From Halogeometricum sp. S3BR5-2 (GTDB taxonomy: Archaea; Halobacteriota; Halobacteria; Halobacteriales; Haloferacaceae): a stretch of DNA of 64,000 nucleotides. This document shows, one piece after another, positions 54,885-62,104 of the stretch. Position numbers and translations under genes: made by a program. Every line of letters starts with the position of its first letter. Position 1 is the stretch's first letter. The notes beneath the pieces were generated by a model that worked only from the letters and a program-made list of their open reading frames with translations, searched no databases and was not told the DNA's origin. Location: positions 868,001 to 932,000 of the forward strand of contig NZ_JAMQOQ010000002.1 of assembly GCF_031624635.1 (NCBI RefSeq), written 5' to 3'.

Positions 54885-54902
54885 GTGAAACGATGATAAG
54901 TC
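54885..54902 (-). promoter_or_regulatory. TATA element for livHMGF
   Basis: On minus, AGACTTATCATCG lies about 40 bases before the livH ATG at 54855, leaving a leader of roughly 10-15 bases. The remaining bases to 55053 hold no gene. Confidence 0.45.
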
Positions 54903-55053
54903 TTTCTTCATTCACCGAACACTGAAAGCGAGATTCACGGGCGAGCGAACGGCCCGAGCGAATCCGTCTGCACGGACGGTCACTCCCGGCGGCCGCCGGT
55001 CGCCGGGGCGGGCGGGGAGTAGTTCTTTCGCCCCGGAAGACGTATCGTAGTCG

Positions 55054-55557
55054 ATGGATCACACCGACGAATGCGCGGTGCGCATCGGTCGTGCCGGGAC
55101 GGACAGCGTCGACGTCCTCGCGGACCTGTGGGTCGAACTCGCCGACGACCAGCGGTCCTACCGCTCGCACCTCCGGGCCGACGAAAACCGCGAGCAGATA
55201 CGCGAGGCGATGGCCCGGCACGCCGTCACCGGCGGCCTCCGCGTCGCCCGCGCCGGCGACGAAATCGTCGGGTTCGTGATGTTCAGCCTCGAACGCGGCG
55301 ACTTCGAACAGGACGGCGTCCGGGGCGTCGTCCGCAACCTCTACGTCACGCCCTCCCACCGGGGCCGCGGCGTCGGGTCCCGACTCCTCGAAACCGCCGA
55401 GGCGGCGCTGGCCGACGCGGGCGCGGCGCGCGTCAGCCTCGAAGCGATGGCGCGGAACGACCGCGCGCGGCGGTTCTACGAACGGCACGGCTACGCCGTC
55501 CACCGGGTCGAGTTGGAGAAGGCGGTCGAAAGCGATACACACTCAAAGGAGGACTGA
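55054..55557 (+). CDS. GNAT family N-acetyltransferase
   Basis: 167 aa. The acetyl-CoA site is VRNLYVTPSHRGRGVGSRLLET near residue 90 (R-G-x-G-V-G pattern) and the C-terminal ARRFYERHGYAVH is typical of RimI/PhnO-like members. Acceptor unknown. Ends 14 bases before tRNA-Thr. Confidence 0.88.
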   Translation: MDHTDECAVRIGRAGTDSVDVLADLWVELADDQRSYRSHLRADENREQIREAMARHAVTGGLRVARAGDEIVGFVMFSLERGDFEQDGVRGVVRNLYVTPSHRGRGVGSRLLETAEAALADAGAARVSLEAMARNDRARRFYERHGYAVHRVELEKAVESDTHSKED

Positions 55558-55571
55558 CTACTCGGAGTCGC

Positions 55572-55644
55572 GCCAGGAGAGCATGGGCGGTTCATGCACT
55601 CGACTTGTAATCGAGACTTCGTGGGTTCGAATCCCACTCCTGGC
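55572..55644 (+). tRNA. tRNA-Thr (anticodon TGT)
   Basis: 73 bases: acceptor GCCAGGA/TCCTGGC, D arm GCATGGGCGGTTCATGC, anticodon stem CTCGA/TCGAG around loop CTTGTAA (TGT), T arm GTGGG-TTCGAAT-CCCAC. No extra copy of its 3' end was noticed downstream. Confidence 0.95.
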
Positions 55645-55682
55645 TTACGAGCCGATCGCCTCCTCCCGAAAGCCGTCGACGG

Positions 55683-56009
55683 TTACTCCGAATCCACCCA
55701 CACGTGCCGTATCTCGGCAAGCACTCCTTCTCGCTCGTCTCGCGCCTCCGCGATGAGACTGCGACCGGAGTCGTGGAGCGTGACTCCGACCGTCCTCGGG
55801 TTCGCGTCGGGCAGCGGCGTCCGTTCGAGAACCGTCGTCCGGCCGTCGCCCTCGTGGACCAGTCGGAATCGACCCCGGCGGAGTTCGGCGCGATAGTTCA
55901 GATACTCGTCGCTCGGCGGAGTCCGAGGCGCTCCGCCGAACTCGGTCGCCAGAACCCGTTCGAGTCGTATCCGCAGATCGTCGAAAGAGAGTCGCCTTCC
56001 GAACCACAT
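55683..56009 (-). CDS. Hypothetical protein next to tRNA-Thr
   Basis: 108 aa soluble, mixed charge; MWFGRRLSFDDLRIRLERVL forms a first helix, followed by beta-like segments (RGRFRLVHEGDGRTTVLE, TVGVTLHDSGRSLIAE). No family recognised. On minus TATCTTTTC lies about 30-38 bases before the ATG, so it is probably expressed. Confidence 0.6.
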   Translation of the reverse strand: MWFGRRLSFDDLRIRLERVLATEFGGAPRTPPSDEYLNYRAELRRGRFRLVHEGDGRTTVLERTPLPDANPRTVGVTLHDSGRSLIAEARDEREGVLAEIRHVWVDSE

Positions 56010-56260
56010 CGTATATCGAGCCCAGCCACACGAGATAGAAAAGATACATAGTTGTGTACGAAACCCCTTCTTGTGTCTCTCGGTGCCTCGCGGCGACGCG
56101 AGAACGAAAGCGGTTCGAGTCGGTCTCCCCGTTGAGACGACTCAGCGGTCCTGAAACGCCTCTTCAGGAGACGTCCGCGAGTCGGCGAGAAGGCCACAGC
56201 TCGGAGGAAATTCACAACCGAGAGGTTCTTCTGCTTCGGCGTCGCCAGTTTCGACGCGCG

Positions 56261-56485
56261 ATGGCACCTCAGGACCCGCTCAGTATTCGGCTCGTGACCG
56301 AAATATCACGACTGGAAGGTGTCGAACCGTTCGAACTCCCGCCGCTCGAAGACTACATCGACACGGAATCGCTCGACAACCTGTTCGGACGCCCGGACAC
56401 GCCGTTCTACGAGGGCGAGGTCAGATTCCGCTACGCGGGGTACGACGTGACGGTCACGCACGCGGGCGAGTTCGATATCTCGTGA
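56261..56485 (+). CDS. HalOD1-domain mini-protein
   Basis: 74 aa, a single haloarchaeal output domain of the HalOD1 type: SIRLVTEISRLEGVEPFELP, LEDYIDTESLDNLF and VRFRYAGYDVTVTHAGEFDIS in order. HalOD1 is found alone or fused to response-regulator proteins; its target is not known. The ATG at 56261 (MAPQDP) begins just before the domain; about 250 bases upstream hold nothing else recognisable. Confidence 0.8.
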   Translation: MAPQDPLSIRLVTEISRLEGVEPFELPPLEDYIDTESLDNLFGRPDTPFYEGEVRFRYAGYDVTVTHAGEFDIS

Positions 56486-56521
56486 ACGCGGACCCCCGGA
56501 CCGACCGGGTCGGAGTCCGGG

Positions 56522-56851
56522 CTACTCTTCGGCCGCCTCGGCGGCGCTTCCGGCGGTATCGGCGTTCTGCGTGGTCCGAAGCTCCTCGTCCAGCAGCGAC
56601 TCGAACTCCACCGAATCGTCGTCGTATCGCTCCCGGTAGGTAACCGCCAGTTCCCCTCGCTCCGTGAGTTCGTACAGGCCGCCGTTCTCACTCGGTCCGA
56701 CCCGACGGACGAGTTCGAGCGACGCGAGTTTCGAGAGCTGGTTGTTGACGTACCCGCGGTTTCGGTCGAGTTCGAGCGCGAGATTCGCACCGACGTTCCG
56801 GCCCTCGCGTAGCCGGTCGAGAATCATGAAATCAGTCGGGCGAAGTTCCAC
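56522..56851 (-). CDS. PhiH1-repressor-like winged-helix regulator
   Basis: 109 aa with a GTG start. A winged helix (MILDRLREGRNVGANLALEL, YVNNQLSKLASLELVRRVG, GLYELTERGELAV) covers residues 8-75 and the rest is an acidic tail. It resembles the PhiH1 phage repressor-like family widespread in haloarchaeal chromosomes and proviruses. A perfect 12-bp palindrome lies 66 bases upstream. Confidence 0.78.
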   Translation of the reverse strand: MELRPTDFMILDRLREGRNVGANLALELDRNRGYVNNQLSKLASLELVRRVGPSENGGLYELTERGELAVTYRERYDDDSVEFESLLDEELRTTQNADTAGSAAEAAEE

Positions 56852-56916
56852 TTTGAATCACTCACTAGTCCGATTAGGCTTCAAGGGGAAATATCTTTTC
56901 GACGATTCGGTTAGGT

Positions 56917-56928
56917 GAAATTAATTTC
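56917..56928. promoter_or_regulatory. 12-bp palindrome GAAATTAATTTC
   Basis: Perfect inverted repeat in an A/T-rich island upstream of the PhiH1-repressor-like gene, with AAAGATATTT (56891-56900, minus) closer to the start as TATA. Candidate operator for that regulator. Confidence 0.4.
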
Positions 56929-57292
56929 GAGGGCTCGCGCAACCGGGACCGGGCGCGCGTTCCCGCACGTCGACGTTGGGCTACGGCGGCCGCGCGACCG
57001 CGAGAGCGAACGGGGTGGAGATGTCGAGCGTTCGGTCGGGCGTACTGACCGGAAATCGGCGCGCTACAGGGATGCTACGTACAGTAGAGGCCGCCGGGGG
57101 GAGGCGGCCTCGGGAGGGCCGAACGTCGGCGGGGAGTCCGACGGGCCGCGGGAGTGGGGGTGGGGGAAAGGGGTCCGCGGTGTCCGTCCCGTCGGTTCGG
57201 GCGGGCGTTCTCTCCTACGGCGGCGTCGTATATAACCACGGCGTATACTCAAAGAACCGTTTGACCGACCGCGACGGGCGGTGTGCGGCGAA
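56929..57292. other. Interval without a recognisable gene
   Basis: About 360 bases. All frames in it give Arg/Gly-rich peptides unlike haloarchaeal proteins. It contains GTATATAA (57228-57235), a good TATA on plus with no gene in front of it within the expected distance, so a short RNA or antisense transcript toward the convergent membrane gene is possible. Confidence 0.5.
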
Positions 57293-57715
57293 TCAGCGCG
57301 AGGAGTCGTTCTCCCGCGGCGCGAGGAGGATGAGCGCGCCGGGGATGGAGAGCGCGACGAGTTTCAGCGGGTTCTGTCTGATGTCCACGTCCGGGTCCAG
57401 CGGTTCGCTCTGCACGTCGGTGATGCGGAGACACGAGTAGTAGACGGTGACGTGCGTGACGACGTAACCGAACAGGAACGGGACGACGAGCGGGTAGGTG
57501 AGCCCCACCTGCGTCGCCAGCAGGTCGAACAGGATGGCCGTCGCGGAGGCGACGGCGACGAAGTCGCCCACCTGGAGGGTGACGCCGGTGAAGGCGGTGA
57601 CGAGCGAGTCGATTCGGGAGGACGTGTACGGCGTGTAGACGAACGCGGTGAACACGCTCACGGCGACCAGACCGGCGCCGAGGAACAGTCCACCAACGGG
57701 GTACACGTACTCCAT
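57293..57715 (-). CDS. Haloarchaeal membrane protein
   Basis: 140 aa with about four membrane helices (VGGLFLGAGLVAVSVFTAFV, FVAVASATAILFDLLA, LVVPFLFGYVVTHVTVYYS, LVALSIPGALILLA) and a hydrophilic loop with a DPDVDIRQNP stretch. No family recognised. Start MEYVYP at 57715; a T/A-rich stretch upstream could hold the promoter. Confidence 0.75.
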   Translation of the reverse strand: MEYVYPVGGLFLGAGLVAVSVFTAFVYTPYTSSRIDSLVTAFTGVTLQVGDFVAVASATAILFDLLATQVGLTYPLVVPFLFGYVVTHVTVYYSCLRITDVQSEPLDPDVDIRQNPLKLVALSIPGALILLAPRENDSSR

Positions 57716-57820
57716 CTCGTTCGCGCGGAAGACGCGGGGGGGTATAGCTCTATCTTCCCGACTATCAGAACTGAAGATAGGTAGTTCGAAGCGGGCGGTT
57801 CGATGCGCCCTCGCGGCCGT

Positions 57821-59626
57821 TCAGAGGACGTTCGATGCGGAGAAGAACGCCAGCGTCCCGGTGAAACCGTCCGCGGTCCCGGCCCCCTCGGCCGCGTCGG
57901 TCGGGTCGTCCGAAGCGTCTGACGACGGTTCGTCTTCGGTCGGGGTTTCGGTCTGCGTCTCGGTTTCGACTTCGGGTCCGGTCTCGACGGCCGCCTCGGC
58001 GGCGTCGCTCGACTCCTCGGAGGCGTTCCGCGCGTCGTCGGAGGCCTCGGACGCGGGTTCGTTCTCCGCTTCCGTCTCGGTCTCAGTGGGTGTCTCGGTC
58101 GGCGCGTCCGTCTCCGTCGTTTCGGGTGCGGCCGAGTCGGTCGGCGTTGCAGTGTTCGTCGGCGTTTCCGAGTCGGTCGGCGTTGCAGTGTTCGTCGGCG
58201 TTTCCGAGTCGGTCGGTGTCGCGGTGTCTGTCGGCGTCTCCGAGTCGGTCGGTGTCGCGGTGTCTGTCGGCGTCTCCGAGTCAGTCGGCGTTGCGGTGTC
58301 CGTCGCCGTCTCCGAGTCAGTCGGCGTTTCGACGTCGGACGGCACCGGCGCGTCCGTCACCGGAGCCCCCGTCCCCGCGTCGGTGCCGGTGGTCGTGCCG
58401 TCGCCGGCGTCGGCACCCGGTGTAGTCGAGCGGTTCGTCTCCTCCGCGTCGCTCCGACCGGGGGCGTTCGCGGAGTTACCCGGCGCCGAACTATCGCCGT
58501 CGTCCTCGTCGTCCCCGTCCCCCCCGTCGTCGTTCCGGTCCGAGTCTCCGGCGTCGTCCCGCGGGTCCCCGTCCGCGGCGGGGGACTCGGAGGCGTTCCC
58601 GGCGGTGCGGTTCCCGACGGTCGCGTTCTCGGCCGTGAGGTTCCCCGTCGTGCCGTTGCCGACGGTCGCGTTTCCGGCGGTCGCGTTGTTCTCACCGGCG
58701 AGTCCCGGCGCCCCCGTCGCGTTTCCGGTCGCGTTCGACCGGTTGCCCGCCCCGGGAGCGTCGCTGGCGTTTCCGACGGTCGCGTTTCCGCAGGGGCCGA
58801 CGCCGGACCCGGCGCCGCCGGAGGCGTTCGCCGGCCCCGTTAGGGAGCCGTTTCCGGACGCTCCGGAGCCGTTTATGCTCCGGTTTCCGCCGTTCGCGGC
58901 GGCCGAGCAGGTGTCGTCGTCGACCACCTTGCTCTCGTTGACGACGTCCCCCGGGGCGAGGCCGTTACCCGCGTCCGGGCCCGAGATGTCGCGCGCCGCG
59001 GCGGCGGCGCTCGCCGCCGAAATCTCCTCGACGCCGTTTCGGAGCCGCGACAACCGCTCTCGGCCGATGTCGTTCGACCGCCGCGTCTTCGCGGAGAGGT
59101 CGGCCGCGGTATCCTCGGTCTCGTTCAGCATCCGCCGGACGGACCGGACCTCGGCGGAGAGGCGCGCCGCCTCCGCCCGGTAGCGGCCCTCCGAGATGTT
59201 CCCCTCGCGGCGCGCCGCCTCCAGTTCGCCTAACCGCTGTCGGAGGTCGGCCAACTGCCCGTCGATCCGGTTCAGTTGCCGCGAGACGACGTCCGCTTTC
59301 GACGCCTCGCTCCGCGACGTCGTGATCTGTACCTCGTAGGCGCGCTGTTCGAGTTCGCCGTCGATTTCGGCCTGCTGGACAGCGATGACGCCCGCGAGTT
59401 GCGCCCCCGGCGAGAGGCCGCCGGAAGCCCCCGCGGCGCCGTCGCTCGCGTTCCCCGCCGACCCTCCGGTCGCGTTGCCCGACGATGAGGTCTCGGAGGC
59501 CTGAGAGGCGACCGCGCCGGGACTCGCCGTCCCATCGGTCGGCACGGTCGCCGCCGCGGTCGCGACCCCGAACGGGGTCGCAGTCACGACGAACAGTAGC
59601 ACGGCGATGACGGCGACGCGTCTCAT
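57821..59626 (-). CDS. Large secreted sequon-rich protein with coiled coil and Thr/Pro repeat tail
   Basis: 601 aa. A Sec signal (MRRVAVIAVLLFVVTATPFGVATA) precedes an N-terminal coiled-coil region (about 95-240; VVSRQLNRIDGQLADLRQRL, RLSRLRNGVEEIS). Residues 250-370 are packed with N-x-S/T sequons (NAT, NGT, NAS), the acceptor of archaeal N-glycosylation. Then come an Asp-rich stretch, five 12-residue repeats of the ETPTDTATPTDS type (about 430-495) and a Glu/Thr tail ending in GFTGTLAFFSASNVL. The hydrophobic end is too short for a clear anchor. Likely a surface glycoprotein; partner of the HTH membrane protein next door (inference). Confidence 0.75.
   Translation of the reverse strand: MRRVAVIAVLLFVVTATPFGVATAAATVPTDGTASPGAVASQASETSSSGNATGGSAGNASDGAAGASGGLSPGAQLAGVIAVQQAEIDGELEQRAYEVQITTSRSEASKADVVSRQLNRIDGQLADLRQRLGELEAARREGNISEGRYRAEAARLSAEVRSVRRMLNETEDTAADLSAKTRRSNDIGRERLSRLRNGVEEISAASAAAAARDISGPDAGNGLAPGDVVNESKVVDDDTCSAAANGGNRSINGSGASGNGSLTGPANASGGAGSGVGPCGNATVGNASDAPGAGNRSNATGNATGAPGLAGENNATAGNATVGNGTTGNLTAENATVGNRTAGNASESPAADGDPRDDAGDSDRNDDGGDGDDEDDGDSSAPGNSANAPGRSDAEETNRSTTPGADAGDGTTTGTDAGTGAPVTDAPVPSDVETPTDSETATDTATPTDSETPTDTATPTDSETPTDTATPTDSETPTNTATPTDSETPTNTATPTDSAAPETTETDAPTETPTETETEAENEPASEASDDARNASEESSDAAEAAVETGPEVETETQTETPTEDEPSSDASDDPTDAAEGAGTADGFTGTLAFFSASNVL
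58134..58329. repeat. 36-bp minisatellite, five units plus partial
   Basis: Units at 58134, 58170, 58206, 58242 and 58278 with a partial sixth at 58314. Units 1 and 2 are identical, units 3 and 4 are identical, unit 5 differs at several bases. It encodes the 12-residue Thr/Pro repeats of the secreted protein. Confidence 0.92.
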
Positions 59627-59772
59627 TCTGTCTCCTCCTTCCGGAGCCACCCACGTATAATCCGCCGACGCTCGCGTCGGATTGGCCCGAATCAACGACG
59701 TTTCACGGTCGCCGCCGTCTCCCGATTCCGCGTCTCGCCGCCCCCCGTCTCGGGTGAACAGTCGAAACATAT

Positions 59773-61044
59773 TTATCCATCCTCCCGGTCGGCGTCCGCG
59801 TCGGGGAGTACGAGGACGTTCTCCCGGCCGAGGCGGAACGCGTCGAGTTCGTCCGCCTCGCGCATCCGGCGGACGACCTGACTCGTCTTCGCGTCGGTCC
59901 AGTCGAGCGTCTGGGCGACCTCCTGTTGCTTCAGACGCCCCCCTTCGTGCTCCATCAGCGCGAGGACTCGCTCCTCGTTGCTCAGAAGTTCGTCCTCCCA
60001 CGGCGGCGTCCCGCCGTCCGCCCCCGGCGCGGCGGCCGTCGACCCCTCCTCGGGGTCCGCTCCGGTCTCGGGGGAGTCCTCCCCGGGGGCGGTGGCGCGG
60101 TCCGTTCCGGCCGGCGCCGATTCGGCGTCCGCCCCGGCCGGCCCGTCGCGCGCCGGTGCGGCGGCGGCCTCGGTACGGGTCGCGGCGCCGGTATCGGCGC
60201 CGTCCGCCGGGTCGTCTTCCCCCCGTCTGCGGTAGAGCGCCCAACCGCCGCCGACGACGGCCGCGGCGACCAGCAGTCCCGCCCCTCCGAGCCACAGGTT
60301 CGAGCCGTCCCCACCGGCCGGCGAGAGGCCGCCGCCCTCTCCGCCCGCCGTCGCCGGCCCGTTCGTCGTTACGCCCGCTCCCGCCTCCGCCTCCGCGGAC
60401 CCCTGCGCGGCGACGACCACGGAGGGTTCGCCGGGGCCGAAGTCGAGCGGCCCGTTCCAGACGACGGTCCGCGTCCGCTCGTCGTCGGGCGCCGGCGCGG
60501 CGTCCTCGACGACGTACCCCTCGGGCCACGTCACCAGAAGCGACGTCTCGTCGTCGAGGAACAGTCCCCGGAGGGCGTCGCCGGCGCGGATGCTGTCGCC
60601 GTCGACGACGGCGAAGTTCACCCAGACGAACCGGTACGTGAGCACGCCGTACTCCTGCGGAAGCTGCTGTCTGGAGGCGCTGACGCTCACGTTCTCGATG
60701 GCCATCTCGCGCCCGGTGGCGTTCTCGGCCGTCGCGGCCGTCGACTGCATCCGGCCGCGGAACTCCGAGGAGTACTCCGACCCGTCGGCCTCCACGTCGC
60801 GTCTGACCGACTCGAACGCCGTCGTCGTGTTCTCGTCGTCGAGGAGGACGCGGTACTCCACCGCCCACTCGGCGGTGCCGTCCTCGCGGATGTCGATGCG
60901 GAGGGAGACGTCGTCGGGGGCGAGTTGTGTCCCGGCGATGGTGCGCGTCGACTGGCCGGCCGCCGGTGCCGCCGCCGCGCCGACGAGGACGAAGAACAGG
61001 ACCAACCAGAGGACGCAGATACTGCGGGAAACGAGACGACTCAT
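59773..61044 (-). CDS. Membrane-anchored winged-helix regulator with extracellular domain
   Basis: 423 aa. A signal sequence (SICVLWLVLFFVLVGAAAAPAAGQS) is followed by an exported beta-rich domain (residues about 35-215, starting LAPDDVSLRIDIREDGTAEWAVEY), one membrane helix (NLWLGGAGLLVAAAVVGGGWALYRRR, near 240-262), a disordered Ala/Gly/Glu linker, and a C-terminal winged helix (NEERVLALMEHEGGRLKQQEVAQ, TSQVVRRMREADELDAFRLG). This is the layout of haloarchaeal one-component membrane regulators (DUF7345/DUF7343-like). It lies 146 bases upstream of the secreted protein on the same strand. Confidence 0.85.
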   Translation of the reverse strand: MSRLVSRSICVLWLVLFFVLVGAAAAPAAGQSTRTIAGTQLAPDDVSLRIDIREDGTAEWAVEYRVLLDDENTTTAFESVRRDVEADGSEYSSEFRGRMQSTAATAENATGREMAIENVSVSASRQQLPQEYGVLTYRFVWVNFAVVDGDSIRAGDALRGLFLDDETSLLVTWPEGYVVEDAAPAPDDERTRTVVWNGPLDFGPGEPSVVVAAQGSAEAEAGAGVTTNGPATAGGEGGGLSPAGGDGSNLWLGGAGLLVAAAVVGGGWALYRRRGEDDPADGADTGAATRTEAAAAPARDGPAGADAESAPAGTDRATAPGEDSPETGADPEEGSTAAAPGADGGTPPWEDELLSNEERVLALMEHEGGRLKQQEVAQTLDWTDAKTSQVVRRMREADELDAFRLGRENVLVLPDADADREDG

Positions 61045-61247
61045 TCGGCGGTACCCACGGCTCCCTCCGACAAACAACTTCCGAGTGCGACCGAGAACTA
61101 TCCGATTCGACACATCTTCGCCCGGTCTCGCCGCCGTTTCGCGTTCGGCCCCTGTTCCTGTCGTCGCCGCCCCGCCGCCGACTGAACGCGGTGAAGGAGA
61201 CGGGCGCGGCGAGACTCGAAGCCCTCGGCCGGGGTCCCGTCACAACG

Positions 61248-61253
61248 TTTATG
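61248..61253 (+). promoter_or_regulatory. TATA element for zinc-ribbon gene at 61281
   Basis: TTTATG 28-33 bases before the ATG; leaderless transcript expected. Confidence 0.45.
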
Positions 61254-61280
61254 ACACACAGCTCTCGTCAGTTAGACGCC

Positions 61281-61439
61281 ATGCCCGAATGTCAGAACTG
61301 CGGTTCCTTCGTCACGACGGCGTACGCCCGGGTCTTCGCCCCGGACGGCATGGACCGCCCGCGCGTCTGTCCGAGCTGTGAGGATATGGTTCGCGACGGC
61401 GCAGAGGTGAGAAAAGCGCGCTCGGCGCGGAACACCTGA
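61281..61439 (+). CDS. DUF7563-like small zinc-ribbon protein
   Basis: 52 aa: MPECQNCGSFVT with CQNC and CPSCEDM with CPSC make a single zinc ribbon; the short linker contains ARVFAPDG. Similar one-ribbon proteins are common in haloarchaea. Function unknown. Confidence 0.8.
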   Translation: MPECQNCGSFVTTAYARVFAPDGMDRPRVCPSCEDMVRDGAEVRKARSARNT

Positions 61440-61448
61440 GACGCCGCG

Positions 61449-61697
61449 TCAGGCGATTCGGTAGCGCTCGGCGTCCTGGTGGACGAGGCCCCGGTCGGAC
61501 AGCGTTCCCAGGATGCTGTACAGGGAGATCTTCTTCATCTCCAACCCGTTCTGGAGGTCGGTCACGGACGACTCCCCTCGGACCGACAGGAAGAGGTAGA
61601 CGAGCTTCGCGCGCGGCGATTCGAGTTCCGCGGGGACGGTGGGAACGGACTCGGAGTCGGCTCCGGCGGCGGGTCGCGGTTGAACAGTGCCTTGCAT
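61449..61697 (-). CDS. Small TrmB-like helix-turn-helix protein
   Basis: 82 aa: a 20-residue polar start, then SPRAKLVYLFLSVRGESSVTD and LYSILGTLSDRGLVHQDAERYRI, a winged-helix of TrmB/ArsR type. The ATG at 61697 fits a TATA element at 61726-61735; the in-frame ATG at 61739 lies upstream of it. Convergent with the zinc ribbon gene. Confidence 0.75.
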   Translation of the reverse strand: MQGTVQPRPAAGADSESVPTVPAELESPRAKLVYLFLSVRGESSVTDLQNGLEMKKISLYSILGTLSDRGLVHQDAERYRIA

Positions 61698-61725
61698 TGT
61701 TGTTGTCTGGTCGTCGGGTTCGACG

Positions 61726-61735
61726 ATAATAAAAC
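61726..61735 (-). promoter_or_regulatory. TATA element for the small HTH gene
   Basis: GTTTTATTAT on the minus strand is centred about 32 bases before the ATG at 61697. The bases from here to 61913 show no gene. Confidence 0.55.
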
Positions 61736-61913
61736 TCATCCACGTTGATTGTCGAACTCCCGCGAACCGAGTTCGGGCGCGGCGGGCGCCGAGACGGTCG
61801 TACGGCGAAACTGTAAGGATCGTTAGTAGTCGAACGGCTCCGTTCGGCGGCGTCCGTTTTCGACTTCTGACGAGAATCGGCGTCGATTCGGCCGTTGGAC
61901 TCCGACCGGAAGC

Positions 61914-62009
61914 GGAAGGGGCGGGATTCGAACCACGCGAAGCCGTAAACCCGGGCGACCCGAGGGTCGCTGCCGGAAATTTATCGCTCTACCACTGAGC
62001 CACCCTTCC
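61914..62009 (-). tRNA. tRNA-like sequence, possibly intron-containing or a pseudo-tRNA (anticodon perhaps TCC)
   Basis: 96 bases. Acceptor GGAAGGG/CCCTTCC pairs fully and the D arm GCTC-AGTGGTA-GAGC is perfect. The T arm keeps TTCGAAT but its stem pairs only with a bulged T (GCG-T-GG with CCCGC). The anticodon stem ATAAA/TTTAC is nearly all A/T with one mismatch, very unlike the GC-rich stems of other tRNAs here. Its loop is 30 bases and holds CCGG-CAG-CGACC-CTCG-GGTCG-C-CCGG, which could be a bulge-helix-bulge intron; removing it could leave TCC (Gly). Either a tRNA with an intron or a decayed copy. Confidence 0.45.
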
Positions 62010-62104
62010 GTGTCGACGTACGCTACGCCCCGGTAAATAGGCGACGGCGCGAGCGGAGGACGGACGAGGGGGCGGAGAGCGGACCGCGCGGCGGACGGAC
62101 CGAA

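Noticed and set aside
56976-57440. Possible plus-strand gene in the interval before the membrane protein
   Set aside because: The frame is Gly/Arg/Ser-rich, lacks acidic bias, and overlaps the well-supported membrane gene on minus.
58134-58329. CRISPR-like array of 36-bp units
   Set aside because: The units are directly adjacent with no unique spacers and are coding repeats of a secreted protein.
57821-61243. A continuous minus frame joining the secreted protein with upstream sequence to give 1140 aa
   Set aside because: The signal peptide at 59626 and the separate regulator gene on another frame show that the upstream part is not translated in this frame.
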